Source of the DNA: Clostridiales bacterium
Lineage (GTDB): Bacteria > Bacillota > Clostridia > Oscillospirales > Oscillospiraceae
Assembly (NCBI GenBank): GCA_004555205.1
Contig: SFIY01000016.1
Span: 1-64,000 of the forward strand
Direction: 5' to 3'
DNA length: 64,000 nucleotides
Each line of letters opens with the position of its first letter. Positions within the stretch are counted from its first letter, which is position 1. Below the pieces are notes generated by a model. The model saw only the letters and a program-made list of their open reading frames with translations. It was not told the DNA's origin and searched no databases. A program made the position numbers and the translations under genes. Of this stretch, positions 18,264 to 28,080 are shown piece by piece.

Positions 18264-18292
18264 TTTACCTTTTGCCGTGGATTTGATATAAT
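18264..18292 (+). promoter_or_regulatory. Promoter of recJ
   Basis: -35 TTTACC (18264-18269), 17-nt spacer, -10 TATAAT (18287-18292). It diverges from the E2-like promoter. Confidence 0.65.
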
Positions 18293-18335
18293 AGAGTATT
18301 ATAGTATATGTAAGTGAAGGGAGGTGACCGCCGGG

Positions 18336-20432
18336 ATGAAGTTTCGGAACTGGAATATAGCGGATGCGCCGCGCCATGCGGTGGAACGATTGATGACGGC
18401 GGGCTACCCTTACCTGGTGTCCTGTGTGCTGGCCAGTCGGGGCATCGAGGAGGAAACAGAGGCGGCAGCCTTTTTGGAATGTGAGTCCACACTGGCCCAT
18501 TCCCCCTTTCTCATGCGCGACATGGCCGCGGCGGCGGAGCGTACCAGCCGGGCACTGGACGCCGGGGAAAAGATCGCCGTTTTCGGCGACTACGATGTGG
18601 ACGGCATTACCGCCACGGTCATACTGGTGGACTATCTGCGCTCCCGTGGCGCGGATGTGATGCACTACATCCCTCGCCGCATCGAGGACGGCTACGGCTT
18701 GAGTGAGGATGCCATACGCAGTCTGCATGACAGGGGCGTGCGTCTGTTGATTACGGTGGACTGCGGCATTACCGGCGTGGACGAGGTGGCCTTTGCCAAC
18801 TCGCTGGGCATGGATGTGGTCATCACCGACCACCACGAATGTAAGGATGTGCTGCCCGATGCCGTGGCCGTGGTGGACCCTCATCGCAGCGATTGCGATT
18901 ATCCCTTTAAGCATCTGGCCGGCTGCGGCGTGGCACTGAAGCTGGTGCTGGCTTTGGGCGGCGCCGACCGGGAGGAGGCATTGTTTGCCCGCTACTGTAC
19001 GCTGGCCGCCATCGGCACGGTGGCGGATGTGATGCAGATGTCCGGCGAAAACCGCACCATCGTCTCCCGGGGTCTGGCTTCCATTGACCGCTCCGATTTC
19101 ATCGGCCTGCATGCGCTGCTGCGTGAGTCCGGTCTTGGCGACAAGGACATTTCTTCCGTGCAGATCGGCTTCGTGCTGGCACCGCGCATCAATGCCGCCG
19201 GCCGCATGGGCGCGGCGGATAAGGCGGCCGACCTGCTGCTGTGCGACGATCCTGTGTTGGCGGAGGAGCTGGCAAAGGAGCTTTGCGCGCTCAACCGTGA
19301 GCGGCAGAATGTGGAGCAGTCCATCTACTCCCAGGCGCTGGAGCTGATCGGAAAAATGCCCGAATCCCAGCGCAATGCGCTGGTGCTCTCCTCGTCGGAA
19401 TGGCACCAGGGCGTGGTGGGCATCGTTGCCTCACGCTTAAGTGAAAAATTCTCCTGTCCCAGCTTTATGATCCATCTGAACGGCGATATCGGGAAAGGCT
19501 CATGCCGCAGTTGGGGCGGCTTCAACCTGTTTGCCGCGCTGGATGCCTGTTCCGACCTGCTGCTGGGCTTCGGCGGCCACGAGCTGGCGGCAGGCTTCAC
19601 CATTCAGGAGGAAAACATCCCCGCTTTCCGTGAGCGGATGAACCGATATGTCCGCACCCATTGCGGCGAGGGCGTTCCCGTCTCTTCGCTGGACATTGAT
19701 GTGTCCATCGATAAGCCGGCGCGGGTGACGCTGGCCGAGGTGGAGGCCCTCAGCGCACTGGAGCCCTACGGTGCGGGGAATAACCGCCCTGTGTTCTGTC
19801 TGCGCGGCGCTACATTGGAGCGGGCGCAGAATGTGGGCCAAAACCGCCATCTCAAGCTGCGTCTGAGCAAGGGCAACGCCCAGTTTGAGGGCATCTTTTT
19901 CTCCGCCACGGCGGAGAACTGCGGCTGTGCGGTGGGTTCTCGTGTGGATGCTGCCTTCTACCTGCAGGTCAACGAATTTCGCAGCAATCGCACCGTCCAG
20001 ATGCAGATGGTGGATATTCGCCCCTCCCTCTCCGCCAGTTTTCGTGAAAGCGGCACCCTTGCGCTGCTGGAAAAGTGCTTGCAAAACCAGCATTTGACCG
20101 TGAAGGAGGCCTCGCGCCTGCTGCCCGGCCGTGAACAGTGCGTCCGCGCCTGGCGCGCGTTGGAGCGCTGCACCTCCGGCAAGCCGTTATGCACCGCTTA
20201 CCTGCCGCTGCTGCGCCAAATCAGCGCTGAGCTCGGCGGTACGGAGCCGTTTTTGCGCGCGGCGCTGTGTCTGGAGATTTTTGCCGAGCGGGGCCTGCTG
20301 CAATTGACACATCAGGGCAGCGATATTACGCTGACAATGGACCGTCAGGACAGGAAAGTCAATTTGGCGGATTCTGTCTACATCCGCACTCTGCAGAATA
20401 TTCTCGATGCGAAAGGAGGCGGCGCGGTGTGA
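18336..20432 (+). CDS. recJ: Single-stranded-DNA exonuclease RecJ
   Basis: 698 aa from ATG 18336, preceded by gggagg; a GTG 12 nt earlier overlaps the RBS and is less likely. The DHH phosphoesterase motifs are present: FGDYDVDGITAT, a VDCGITGVDE segment, TDHHE, and the downstream GGHELAAGF of the DHHA1 domain. An OB-like region follows. RecJ degrades ssDNA 5' to 3' in recombination and mismatch repair. The C-terminal 130 residues are an extra winged-helix-like extension. The stop overlaps the GTG start of rel. Confidence 0.95.
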   Translation: MKFRNWNIADAPRHAVERLMTAGYPYLVSCVLASRGIEEETEAAAFLECESTLAHSPFLMRDMAAAAERTSRALDAGEKIAVFGDYDVDGITATVILVDYLRSRGADVMHYIPRRIEDGYGLSEDAIRSLHDRGVRLLITVDCGITGVDEVAFANSLGMDVVITDHHECKDVLPDAVAVVDPHRSDCDYPFKHLAGCGVALKLVLALGGADREEALFARYCTLAAIGTVADVMQMSGENRTIVSRGLASIDRSDFIGLHALLRESGLGDKDISSVQIGFVLAPRINAAGRMGAADKAADLLLCDDPVLAEELAKELCALNRERQNVEQSIYSQALELIGKMPESQRNALVLSSSEWHQGVVGIVASRLSEKFSCPSFMIHLNGDIGKGSCRSWGGFNLFAALDACSDLLLGFGGHELAAGFTIQEENIPAFRERMNRYVRTHCGEGVPVSSLDIDVSIDKPARVTLAEVEALSALEPYGAGNNRPVFCLRGATLERAQNVGQNRHLKLRLSKGNAQFEGIFFSATAENCGCAVGSRVDAAFYLQVNEFRSNRTVQMQMVDIRPSLSASFRESGTLALLEKCLQNQHLTVKEASRLLPGREQCVRAWRALERCTSGKPLCTAYLPLLRQISAELGGTEPFLRAALCLEIFAERGLLQLTHQGSDITLTMDRQDRKVNLADSVYIRTLQNILDAKGGGAV

Positions 20433-22633
20433 CACCGAATGAAATGTATGATCGGCTGGAGCAAACCATTCGCAGCTATAATCCCAGCGCGAATTTTGCG
20501 CAGATCCGTGCGGCGTTTGACTATGCCTGCAGCGCCCATAAGGACCAGCGCCGGAAGGACGGCTCGCCCTATGTGACCCACCCGCTGGCGGTGGCGCAGA
20601 TTCTTGCCGAGGAGCTGCATCTGGACAGCGAGTCCATTGAGGCCGCCCTGCTCCACGATACCATCGAGGACACTGCCGTTACCCATGAAGATGTGGCCCG
20701 TCTGTTTTCCCCCACCGTGGCAGATCTGGTGGAGGGCGTCAGCAAGCTGACCCGCGTGAAGTTTACCACCAAGGAAGAGGAGCAGATGGAAAATCTGCGC
20801 AAGATGCTGCTTGCCATGAGCAAGGACATCCGCGTCATTCTTATCAAGATCGCCGACCGGCTGCACAATATGCGCACCATGGAGTATCAGACCCCTGCCA
20901 AGCAGAAGCAGAAGTCCTTTGAGACCATGGAGATCTATGCCCCTCTTGCCCACCGTTTGGGTATGCAGAAGATGAAGTGGGAGCTGGAGGATCTGAGCCT
21001 GAAGTATCTCGACCCCATCGGTTGGCGGGAAATTACGGAGGCTCTGGACGAAAAGGCGGCGGAGTATGACGGCTTTATGGCCACCATCCACCGCCAGATC
21101 ACGGAGCGTCTGAATGAGGCGGGCATCAAGGCCCGTGTCAGCGGCCGCATGAAGCACCCCTACAGCATCTACCGCAAGATGTATGCGCAAAACAAGGACC
21201 TGGACGATGTGTTCGACCTGTTTGCCTTTCGCGTGATCGTGGATACGGTGTTTGACTGCTACAATGTGCTGGGCATCGTGCACGATCTGTATAAGCCCAT
21301 TCTGGGCCGCTTCAAGGATTATATCGGCACGCCAAAGCCCAATATGTACCAAAGCCTGCACACCACGGTCATGGGCGATAACGCCATCCCCTTCGAGGTG
21401 CAGATCCGCACCCAGGAGATGCACGAAATCGCCGAATACGGCATTGCCGCCCACTGGAAGTACAAGCAGAACGGTCAGGGCAGCGGTGACGAGGGCAGCT
21501 ATGAGTGGGTGCGCCGTCTGCTGGAAAACCAGGAGGGCGCCGACGCCGAGGACTTTATCCACTCGCTGAAGGTGGATATGTTCGCCGACGAGGTGTTCGT
21601 CTTTACGCCGCAGGGCGATGTGATCAACCTGCCGGCCGGCGCTACCCCCATCGACTTTGCCTACACCATCCACTCCGCCGTGGGCAATCATATGGTGGCC
21701 GCCAAGGTCAACGGCCGCATCGTGCAGTACGATTACCGCCTGCAAAACGGCGACTTTGTGGAGGTCATCACTTCCCAGAGTGCGCACGGCCCCAGCCGCG
21801 ACTGGATCAAGATCGCCCGCTCCAGCAATGCCCGCAGCAAGATCCGTCAGTGGTTCAAGAGGGAAAAGCGCGATGAAAACATTGTCAACGGCCGCGCCTC
21901 CTTCGAGGCGGAGCTGAAGCGCTGCGGCGTGTCGCTGAAGGAACTGACCAATGAAGAAAACCTGCCCGCCGTGCTCAAGCGCCTGGCCTATAATAATCTG
22001 GACGATATGTATGCCGCCATCGGCTACGGCGGCGTCACTTCGCTGAAGCTGGTGGGCAGACTGCGCGAGGAGATCCAGCGCATTATCCAGCAGCACCAGG
22101 CAGAGCGCCAGGCGGTGGTGCCCGTCAAGGACCAGCCGGAGATCATGCGTCCCGCCGTGCCGAAGCGCAGCAAGGGTGAGCACGGCATCGTGGTGGAGGG
22201 GCTGAGCAACTGTCTGGTCAAATTTTCCAAATGCTGCACGCCTGTGCCCGGCGACGACATCGTCGGTTTCATTACCCGCGGCTACGGCGTATCCGTCCAC
22301 CGCAGCGACTGTCCCAATGCCGATCCTGCCCGGCGCAGTCCCCTTGAAGCGGGCCGCTGGATCAAGGTCAGCTGGGCCGACAAGATCACCGAGACCTACC
22401 GCACCACCCTGCAGGTGGTGGCCAAGGACCGCATCAATCTGATCGTGGATATTTCCACCGTCCTCTCCAGCACCAAGACCCATGTGTCCTCGCTCAATGC
22501 CCGCAGTACCCCTGACGGCTTTGCGCTGATTTCGCTGGATGTGGATGTGGCAGGCGGCGACCAGTTGCAGACGGTCATCCGCCGCATTGAACAGATTTCC
22601 GGCGTGATGCATGTCACCCGTCCTGCCGGCTGA
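20429..22633 (+). CDS. rel: Bifunctional (p)ppGpp synthetase/hydrolase RelA/SpoT
   Basis: 734 aa from a GTG that overlaps the recJ stop (GTGA), with GAAAGGAGG 8 nt upstream. Order of domains: HD hydrolase (about residues 25-200, LLHDTIEDT), synthetase (about 235-350, GRFKDYIGTPKPNMYQSLH), TGS (about 390-450), helical and zinc-finger-like region (KCCTPVPGDDIVGFITRG), and a C-terminal ACT domain. The intact HDTIEDT motif suggests that it can also hydrolyse (p)ppGpp. It governs the stringent response. The recJ-rel-dtd-MBL order is common in Firmicutes. Confidence 0.96.
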   Translation: MTPNEMYDRLEQTIRSYNPSANFAQIRAAFDYACSAHKDQRRKDGSPYVTHPLAVAQILAEELHLDSESIEAALLHDTIEDTAVTHEDVARLFSPTVADLVEGVSKLTRVKFTTKEEEQMENLRKMLLAMSKDIRVILIKIADRLHNMRTMEYQTPAKQKQKSFETMEIYAPLAHRLGMQKMKWELEDLSLKYLDPIGWREITEALDEKAAEYDGFMATIHRQITERLNEAGIKARVSGRMKHPYSIYRKMYAQNKDLDDVFDLFAFRVIVDTVFDCYNVLGIVHDLYKPILGRFKDYIGTPKPNMYQSLHTTVMGDNAIPFEVQIRTQEMHEIAEYGIAAHWKYKQNGQGSGDEGSYEWVRRLLENQEGADAEDFIHSLKVDMFADEVFVFTPQGDVINLPAGATPIDFAYTIHSAVGNHMVAAKVNGRIVQYDYRLQNGDFVEVITSQSAHGPSRDWIKIARSSNARSKIRQWFKREKRDENIVNGRASFEAELKRCGVSLKELTNEENLPAVLKRLAYNNLDDMYAAIGYGGVTSLKLVGRLREEIQRIIQQHQAERQAVVPVKDQPEIMRPAVPKRSKGEHGIVVEGLSNCLVKFSKCCTPVPGDDIVGFITRGYGVSVHRSDCPNADPARRSPLEAGRWIKVSWADKITETYRTTLQVVAKDRINLIVDISTVLSSTKTHVSSLNARSTPDGFALISLDVDVAGGDQLQTVIRRIEQISGVMHVTRPAG

Positions 22634-22705
22634 AAAGTCCGTTTTTCGACGCAATATACTGCCGTTTTGACACATTATATTAAATACGATAAAGGAGAGA
22701 ACACC

Positions 22706-23152
22706 ATGAGAGCAGTGCTTACCCGCGTGAAACACGCATCCGTCACCATTGACGGCCAGGTCAAAGGCCGGATCGGCGAGGGATTCCTTATTCTGCTGGG
22801 CGTGACCCACGATGACACCGAGGCGCAGGCTGTGAAGCTGGCCGACAAGCTGACCTCCCTGCGTATTTTCGAGGATGAGGATGGCAAGATGAACCGGGGC
22901 CTGGAGGTGGTCAACGGCGAGATCCTGGTGGTGTCCCAGTTTACCCTGTACGGCAACTGCAAGAAGGGACGCCGCCCCGATTTTCTGGCGGCCGCCCGTC
23001 CCGAAATTGCCATTCCTCTGTACGAGAAATTCGTCGCCGTGTGCCGCGACAAGGGCTTCCATGTGGAAACCGGTGAGTTCGGCGCCTATATGGAGGTGGA
23101 ATCCCTCAATGACGGCCCGCTGACGCTGGTCGTTGACACCGATCAACTGTAA
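22706..23152 (+). CDS. dtd: D-aminoacyl-tRNA deacylase
   Basis: 148 aa from MRAVLTRVKHASVTIDG, with RBS aaaggagag. The two active-site signatures are present: SQFTLYGNCKKGRRP and GAYMEVESLNDGPLT (the cross-subunit Gly-cisPro type site, here with a substitution in the GxxM part). It removes D-amino acids, and Gly from mischarged tRNAAla. It lies between rel and the MBL hydrolase, as in many Firmicutes. Confidence 0.95.
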   Translation: MRAVLTRVKHASVTIDGQVKGRIGEGFLILLGVTHDDTEAQAVKLADKLTSLRIFEDEDGKMNRGLEVVNGEILVVSQFTLYGNCKKGRRPDFLAAARPEIAIPLYEKFVAVCRDKGFHVETGEFGAYMEVESLNDGPLTLVVDTDQL

Positions 23153-23162
23153 GGAGAGCGAT

Positions 23163-23777
23163 ATGAAAATTGATACCATGATGGTCGGTCCCATTATGAC
23201 CAACTGCTATTTGCTGCAGGATGAAAAAGCCGCCGTCTGCGCGCTGATCGACCCGGGCGACGACGCCAAGCAGGTGGAGACGATGGTGGACAACTCCGGT
23301 TGTACCCTGCAGTATATCCTGCTGACTCACGGTCATTTCGACCATTGCAGCGCCGTGCGTCCCCTGCTGGAAAAGTACGATGTGCCCGTCTATATCCACC
23401 GGGCCGACGCCACCGACCGGCAGGGTCACGACCTGATGTTCCAACGTGTGGACGAGCAGCACCAGCGCTACTATGACGAGGGCGATACACTGACGCTGGG
23501 CGAGCTGACTATCCGCGTGATGCACACGCCGGGCCACTCCAAGGGGTCGGTCTGTCTGGTGGTAAACGATGTGATTTTCGCCGGCGACACCCTGTTCCGC
23601 GCCTCCTGCGGCCGCACCGACTTCCCCGGCGGCGACTACCGCGAAATGCTGGCCTCTCTGGCGCGGCTGGGTCGGATGGAGGGCAACTTCCATGTTTACT
23701 CCGGCCATGAAAGCGACACGGAGCTGGACTATGAGCGCCGTGTGAACCCCTATATGAAGCAGGGAATGTCCTTATGA
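23163..23777 (+). CDS. MBL-fold (glyoxalase II-like) hydrolase
   Basis: 204 aa. The metallo-beta-lactamase metal motif THGHFDH is clear, with further ligands in HTPGHSKGS, FAGDTLFRASCGRTD and SGHESDT. This is the short hydroxyacylglutathione-hydrolase-like subfamily that commonly follows dtd in Firmicutes; the actual substrate is unknown. RBS ggagag 4 nt upstream. Overlaps hemZ by 4 nt (ATGA). Confidence 0.9.
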   Translation: MKIDTMMVGPIMTNCYLLQDEKAAVCALIDPGDDAKQVETMVDNSGCTLQYILLTHGHFDHCSAVRPLLEKYDVPVYIHRADATDRQGHDLMFQRVDEQHQRYYDEGDTLTLGELTIRVMHTPGHSKGSVCLVVNDVIFAGDTLFRASCGRTDFPGGDYREMLASLARLGRMEGNFHVYSGHESDTELDYERRVNPYMKQGMSL

Positions 23778-25246
23778 AGCTGATCTTCCGCGGTCATGAT
23801 GACCGCTACGCCGTGGAGCAAAGTCTGCTGGCGTTTTTCCCCGACGAGCGTCCCGTCTATGACGGCGAGGACGACAACTGCGCGTGGGTAAACCTGTCCG
23901 AAGGCTCCGTCTATACCACCGCCACCACCAAAATCACCTATCGGGGCAAGACCGCACGGGGCGTTTCCCGCGAAGTAATTGACGATTCCATTGACGCATA
24001 TGAAAAAGAACGGCTGCGCCAGAAGGCCGTGAAGCTGAGCTTTTTCAAGGCGGCCCGGGCGATTACCGGCGTGACGCCCTCCTGGGGTGCGCTGACGGGG
24101 ATTCGCCCCGGCAAGCTGGCCGCGCGCTTTTTGGAGGAGGGCAAGTCCCCCCGTGCTGTGGACAGGATTCTCAGGGACACCTATTTCGTGTCTCCTGCCC
24201 GCCGCCGTCTGGCCATCGAAACGGCACAGGCCGGGCTGGCCGCCAAGGCGGAGCTGCAGCCCAACGATATCTCCCTCTACATCGGCATCCCCTTCTGCCC
24301 CACGCGCTGCGCCTACTGCAGCTTTGTATCGGCATCGGTGGAAAAGTCCTTTGGCCTGATGGAGCCGTATCTGGACGCGCTGTGTCAGGAGATCACGGCG
24401 GCGGCGCAGATGGTGAGAGAGACCGGACTGCGCATCAAGTCCTTTTACATGGGCGGCGGTACGCCCACCACCCTTTCGGCGCAGCAGATGGACCGTCTGC
24501 TGACCCATCTGAACGAACAGTTTGACCTGAGCGGCTGCGCGGAATACTGCATCGAGGCCGGTCGGCCCGATACCATCACCCGCGAAAAGCTGCAGGTGCT
24601 GCTGGATCACGGCGCCGACCGCATCAGCGTCAATCCCCAGACGCTGGAGGACCATGTGCTGCGGGCCATCGGGCGCAAGCACACCGCCAAGGATATTGAA
24701 GACACCATGGCGCTGGCCTTGTCCATGGGCTTTGCCCATGTGAACATGGATCTGATCGCCGGGCTGCCCGAGGACACCCCGGCGGGCTTTCGCCGGACAC
24801 TGGACAAGTGCCTTACCTACGGCGCGGACAATATTACCGTTCACACGCTGAGTCTGAAAAAAGGCAGCCGCATTCTGCTGGAGGGACTGACCATCCCCTC
24901 CGCCGGGGAGGTGGCGCAGATGCTGGATTATGCCAATCCCACCCTGCGCAGGGCCGGCTTCGCCCCCTACTATCTCTATCGCCAGAAGTATATGTCCGGC
25001 AGCTTTGAGAATGTAGGTTGGTGCATATCCGGCGCGGAGGGTTTGTATAATATTTACATCATGGAGGAGCTGCACAGCATCCTTTCACTGGGGGCAGGCG
25101 GCTCAACAAAGATGGTGGATCCCGCCGCGGGCCGCATTGAGCGTGTGTTCCACGCCAAATTCCCCAACGAATACATACAGCGCCCGGAAAAGATCGCCGC
25201 CAATCTGGCAGCCTTCCGCGCGTTTCATGAAAACAGGAAACCATAA
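23774..25246 (+). CDS. hemZ: Coproporphyrinogen dehydrogenase-like radical SAM protein HemZ
   Basis: 490 aa. A roughly 165-residue N-terminal extension characteristic of HemZ precedes the radical SAM core with the cluster motif CPTRCAYCSF. MGGGTPTTLS and the HemN-type ISVNPQTLEDHVLRAIGRKHT segment follow. By family it is an oxygen-independent coproporphyrinogen III oxidase relative; no other haem genes are present here, so a different role is possible. It is translationally coupled to the MBL gene. Confidence 0.88.
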   Translation: MKLIFRGHDDRYAVEQSLLAFFPDERPVYDGEDDNCAWVNLSEGSVYTTATTKITYRGKTARGVSREVIDDSIDAYEKERLRQKAVKLSFFKAARAITGVTPSWGALTGIRPGKLAARFLEEGKSPRAVDRILRDTYFVSPARRRLAIETAQAGLAAKAELQPNDISLYIGIPFCPTRCAYCSFVSASVEKSFGLMEPYLDALCQEITAAAQMVRETGLRIKSFYMGGGTPTTLSAQQMDRLLTHLNEQFDLSGCAEYCIEAGRPDTITREKLQVLLDHGADRISVNPQTLEDHVLRAIGRKHTAKDIEDTMALALSMGFAHVNMDLIAGLPEDTPAGFRRTLDKCLTYGADNITVHTLSLKKGSRILLEGLTIPSAGEVAQMLDYANPTLRRAGFAPYYLYRQKYMSGSFENVGWCISGAEGLYNIYIMEELHSILSLGAGGSTKMVDPAAGRIERVFHAKFPNEYIQRPEKIAANLAAFRAFHENRKP

Positions 25247-25251
25247 CACCC

Positions 25252-25280
25252 TCGCCCAAAATGCACTCCATTTTGGGCGA
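25252..25280 (+). terminator. Hairpin after hemZ
   Basis: Perfect 12-bp stem (tcgcccaaaatg / cattttgggcga) with a 5-nt loop, directly after the hemZ stop. The tail is aaataac rather than a T-run, so termination would be inefficient; it may instead separate or stabilise transcripts. Confidence 0.5.
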
Positions 25281-25304
25281 AATAACTGACAGGAGGTGAC
25301 CGGA

Positions 25305-26891
25305 GTGGGCGGTACGGGTAAACAGAGCTTTATGGGCGGCGCGGCGCTGCTGACGCTTACGATGGTCATTACCAAGCTGATCGGCGCACTGTACAAAATT
25401 CCGGTGGCCAATCTGCTGGACAAAGAGGGTATGAGCGCCTTTTACGCCGCCTATAATATCTACAACCTGCTGTTGGTGGTTTCCACCGCCGGACTGCCGC
25501 TGGCTCTCTCCCGCCTGATCTCCGAAGCGGAGGCACTGGGACGCGAAAATCAGAAGCGGCGCGTGTTCCGCGTGACAAGCGCGCTGTTTTTGCTTTTGGG
25601 CATCGTATGCAGCGCGGTGATGTTCTTCCTGGCCGAGCCTCTGGCCGCCCTGCTGCACAACTCCATGGCCGTGGCGGCCATCCGTGTGCTGTCACCGGCG
25701 GTGCTGTTCGTGTGCGTGCTTTCCGCCGTGCGCGGCTACACCCAGGGACAGGGCAATATGCGTCCCACCGCGCTGAGCGAGATTATCGAATCCCTGACCA
25801 AGCTGATCGTGGGCATGGTGCTGGTCTGGTGGCTGCTGCAGCAGGGGTATCCTAAGCACATCGGCGCGGCCGGCGCCATTGCCGGCGTGACGGCGGGCAC
25901 CTTCCTGGGCATGGTCACGCTGCTGGTCTACCTGCTGCGCCGGCGCGGCTACCGCCGCAGCACCGACACCCCGCAGAGCAGACGCACCATTATGCGACGG
26001 CTGCTGTCCATCGGCGTGCCCATTACCGTCGGTGCGTGCGGCATGACCCTGCTGAACCTGCTGGATCAATCGCTGGTACAGGGCACGCTGCAAAATTCGC
26101 TGGGTTTGAGCGAGAGCGTGGCCACGGCGCTGTACGGCGAATACACCTATGCGGTGAATCTGTTTGCCCTGCCCACCGCGTTTATTTATCCCGTCACCAT
26201 CAGCCTGATCCCCGCCATTACTGCGGCGCTGACACGACGCGACTACCGCGCGGCGCGGAGCCACACGGCCTCCGCCTTTCGCATGACGGCGCTGCTGGCG
26301 ATCCCCGCAGGCGTGGGGCTGTCGGTTTTGGCCCGGCCCATTATGGACTTTCTCTACTTCGCCGTGCCCGACACGGCAGCCGCCGCCGCAGAGCACCTGC
26401 GCGTGTTGGGGTTTGCCAGTATTCTGGTGTGCTTCATGTCCATGACCAACGCCATCCTGCAGGCCTACGGCAGGGAGCGGATCCCCCTTTGGACGCTGAT
26501 CGCCGGCGGCGTGATGAAGGTCGTGACCAACTATTTGATGGTCGCCAACCCTGCCATCGGGATTCACGGCGCGCCGGTCAGCACCCTGTACTGCTACGCG
26601 CTGATCGTGCTGCTGAACCTGATCGCCATCTGGCGCTGCGTGCCGGAGAAGCCGGATTATTTCCAGGTCTTTTGGCGGCCTGCGGCGGCTGCAGTCGTGA
26701 TGGGCATTGGGGCGCGGTGTATTTACAATACGCTGTCCCTGGCAATGCCCGGCCGTATTGCCGTGATCATAACGGTCCTTTTGTCCGTGGTGATCTATGC
26801 CGTATTGGCCGTGGCACTGGGCGCTGTAAGGCGCGAGGATGTGGCAGGACTGCCAAAAGGTGAGAAAATCGCCCGTTTTCTGCGAAATTGA
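25305..26891 (+). CDS. SpoVB/YabM-like oligosaccharide flippase (MOP superfamily)
   Basis: 528 aa from GTG 25305, chosen because aggagg lies 8 nt upstream; another GTG at 25296 falls inside the RBS. About 14 membrane helices. N-terminal GGAALLTLTMVITKLIGALYKIPVANLL and the PLALSRLISEAEALGR segment are typical of SpoVB/MurJ-like lipid-linked oligosaccharide flippases. It is the counterpart of Bacillus yabM, because the genes that follow are mazG (yabN), rqcP, yabP, yabQ, divIC and an S1 protein. Likely role: transfer of an envelope or cortex precursor. Confidence 0.85.
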   Translation: MGGTGKQSFMGGAALLTLTMVITKLIGALYKIPVANLLDKEGMSAFYAAYNIYNLLLVVSTAGLPLALSRLISEAEALGRENQKRRVFRVTSALFLLLGIVCSAVMFFLAEPLAALLHNSMAVAAIRVLSPAVLFVCVLSAVRGYTQGQGNMRPTALSEIIESLTKLIVGMVLVWWLLQQGYPKHIGAAGAIAGVTAGTFLGMVTLLVYLLRRRGYRRSTDTPQSRRTIMRRLLSIGVPITVGACGMTLLNLLDQSLVQGTLQNSLGLSESVATALYGEYTYAVNLFALPTAFIYPVTISLIPAITAALTRRDYRAARSHTASAFRMTALLAIPAGVGLSVLARPIMDFLYFAVPDTAAAAAEHLRVLGFASILVCFMSMTNAILQAYGRERIPLWTLIAGGVMKVVTNYLMVANPAIGIHGAPVSTLYCYALIVLLNLIAIWRCVPEKPDYFQVFWRPAAAAVVMGIGARCIYNTLSLAMPGRIAVIITVLLSVVIYAVLAVALGAVRREDVAGLPKGEKIARFLRN

Positions 26892-26941
26892 AGAAGTTTT
26901 TGTGCCGCAGGACGAAAAACCCTTGCAATAGGAGAGTAAAT

Positions 26942-27730
26942 ATGGTAAATTTTAAGGTGAAATCGCGTTATAATTATAACGATCTGCTTCAGATCATTCA
27001 AATCCTGCGTTCGCCGGAGGGCTGTCCGTGGGATCGGGAACAGACCCATGCCTCCCTTCGGCGCGGTATGCTGGAGGAGGCCTATGAGGCTGCCGAGGCC
27101 ATTGACTGCGATGATAAGACCAAGCTGTGCGAGGAACTGGGCGACGTGCTGATGCAGGTGGTGTTCCATGCGGACATCGAGCGTGAGCGCGGCCGCTTTA
27201 CCATGGCCGACGTGATCGACGGCGTGGTGAAGAAGCTGGTGTTCCGTCATCCCCATGTGTTCGGCAGCGCCCACGAGGACAGCGCCGAGAGCGTGCTTGT
27301 CAGTTGGGAGGCGCTGAAGCGGCAGGAGAAGGGACAGGCCTCCACCGCAGAGGCGCTGGACGGTGTGGCACGCAGCCTGCCGGGTTTGTGGCGCGCGGAA
27401 AAGCTGCAGGCAAAAGCGGCCAAAGCCGGCTTCGACTGGGCCGACATCAGCGGTGCGTTGGACAAGCTGGAGGAGGAAGTGGCGGAGCTGCGGCAAGCCG
27501 TGGAAGCGCAGAGCCATATCCGCGAGGAGCTGGGCGATGTGCTGTTCGCCGCGGTAAAGGTGGCGCGTTTTTCAGACATTGATCCGGAGGCTGCCATTAA
27601 CGACACCTGCGAGAAATTTATTCACCGCTTCGCCGCCGTGGAGCAGGGCGCCATGGCCCAGGGACGCACGCTCAGCGAGTTGACGCTGGAGGAGATGACG
27701 GCCCTTTGGAACGGCGCAAAACGTTCTTAA
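26942..27730 (+). CDS. mazG: Nucleoside triphosphate pyrophosphohydrolase MazG
   Basis: 262 aa from ATG 26942 (RBS aggagag). Two tandem MazG domains, the first with CPWDREQTHASLRRGMLEEAYEA and EELGDVLMQVVFHA, the second with EEVAELRQAVE and REELGDVLFAAVKVAR. The EExxE/EExxD motifs bind Mg2+ and the NTP. The Bacillus homologue YabN carries an N-terminal SAM-methyltransferase domain that is absent here. Probably hydrolyses non-canonical or excess NTPs. Confidence 0.94.
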   Translation: MVNFKVKSRYNYNDLLQIIQILRSPEGCPWDREQTHASLRRGMLEEAYEAAEAIDCDDKTKLCEELGDVLMQVVFHADIERERGRFTMADVIDGVVKKLVFRHPHVFGSAHEDSAESVLVSWEALKRQEKGQASTAEALDGVARSLPGLWRAEKLQAKAAKAGFDWADISGALDKLEEEVAELRQAVEAQSHIREELGDVLFAAVKVARFSDIDPEAAINDTCEKFIHRFAAVEQGAMAQGRTLSELTLEEMTALWNGAKRS

Positions 27731-27791
27731 TACGATAGCATCGTTTTAGGATATAGTTGCACATAAGAAAAATTTTGTAGGAGGAAGTATC

Positions 27792-28067
27792 ATGAATAAG
27801 ACCGAATTGATCGCTGCTGTGGCGGAGAAGACCGGCATGTCCAAGAAGGATACCGAGGCCGTTGTCAGCGCTACCCTGTGTGCCATTACCGACGCTCTGA
27901 AGGCAGAGGGTAAGGTGCAGCTGGTTGGCTTTGGCTCCTTCGAGGTAAAGACCAGAGCGGCACGCACCGGCTTGAACCCCAGAACCAAGGAGCCCGTCGA
28001 GATCGCTGCCACCAAGGTGCCCACCTTCAAGGCAGGCAAGGCTCTGAAGGACGCTGTGGCTAAGTAA
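27792..28067 (+). CDS. hup: HU family DNA-binding protein
   Basis: 91 aa, standard length. MNKTELIAAVAEKTGMSKKD at the N-terminus, GFGSFEVKTRAARTGLNP in the arm region (the usual RxGRNP is RTGLNP here) and VPTFKAGKALKDAV at the end. It is a nucleoid-associated homodimer that bends DNA. Strong RBS (gtaggaggaag) and its own terminator suggest high expression. It lies between mazG and rqcP, unlike the Bacillus order. Confidence 0.95.
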   Translation: MNKTELIAAVAEKTGMSKKDTEAVVSATLCAITDALKAEGKVQLVGFGSFEVKTRAARTGLNPRTKEPVEIAATKVPTFKAGKALKDAVAK

Positions 28068-28080
28068 AAAAACTGAAAAT

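Noticed and set aside
18324..18335. GTG start for recJ at 18324
   Set aside because: It overlaps the Shine-Dalgarno sequence; ATG at 18336 has better spacing and matches the family start.
20378..23203. A 941-codon open frame on the minus strand
   Set aside because: Antisense shadow of rel and dtd; no RBS and no recognisable domain.
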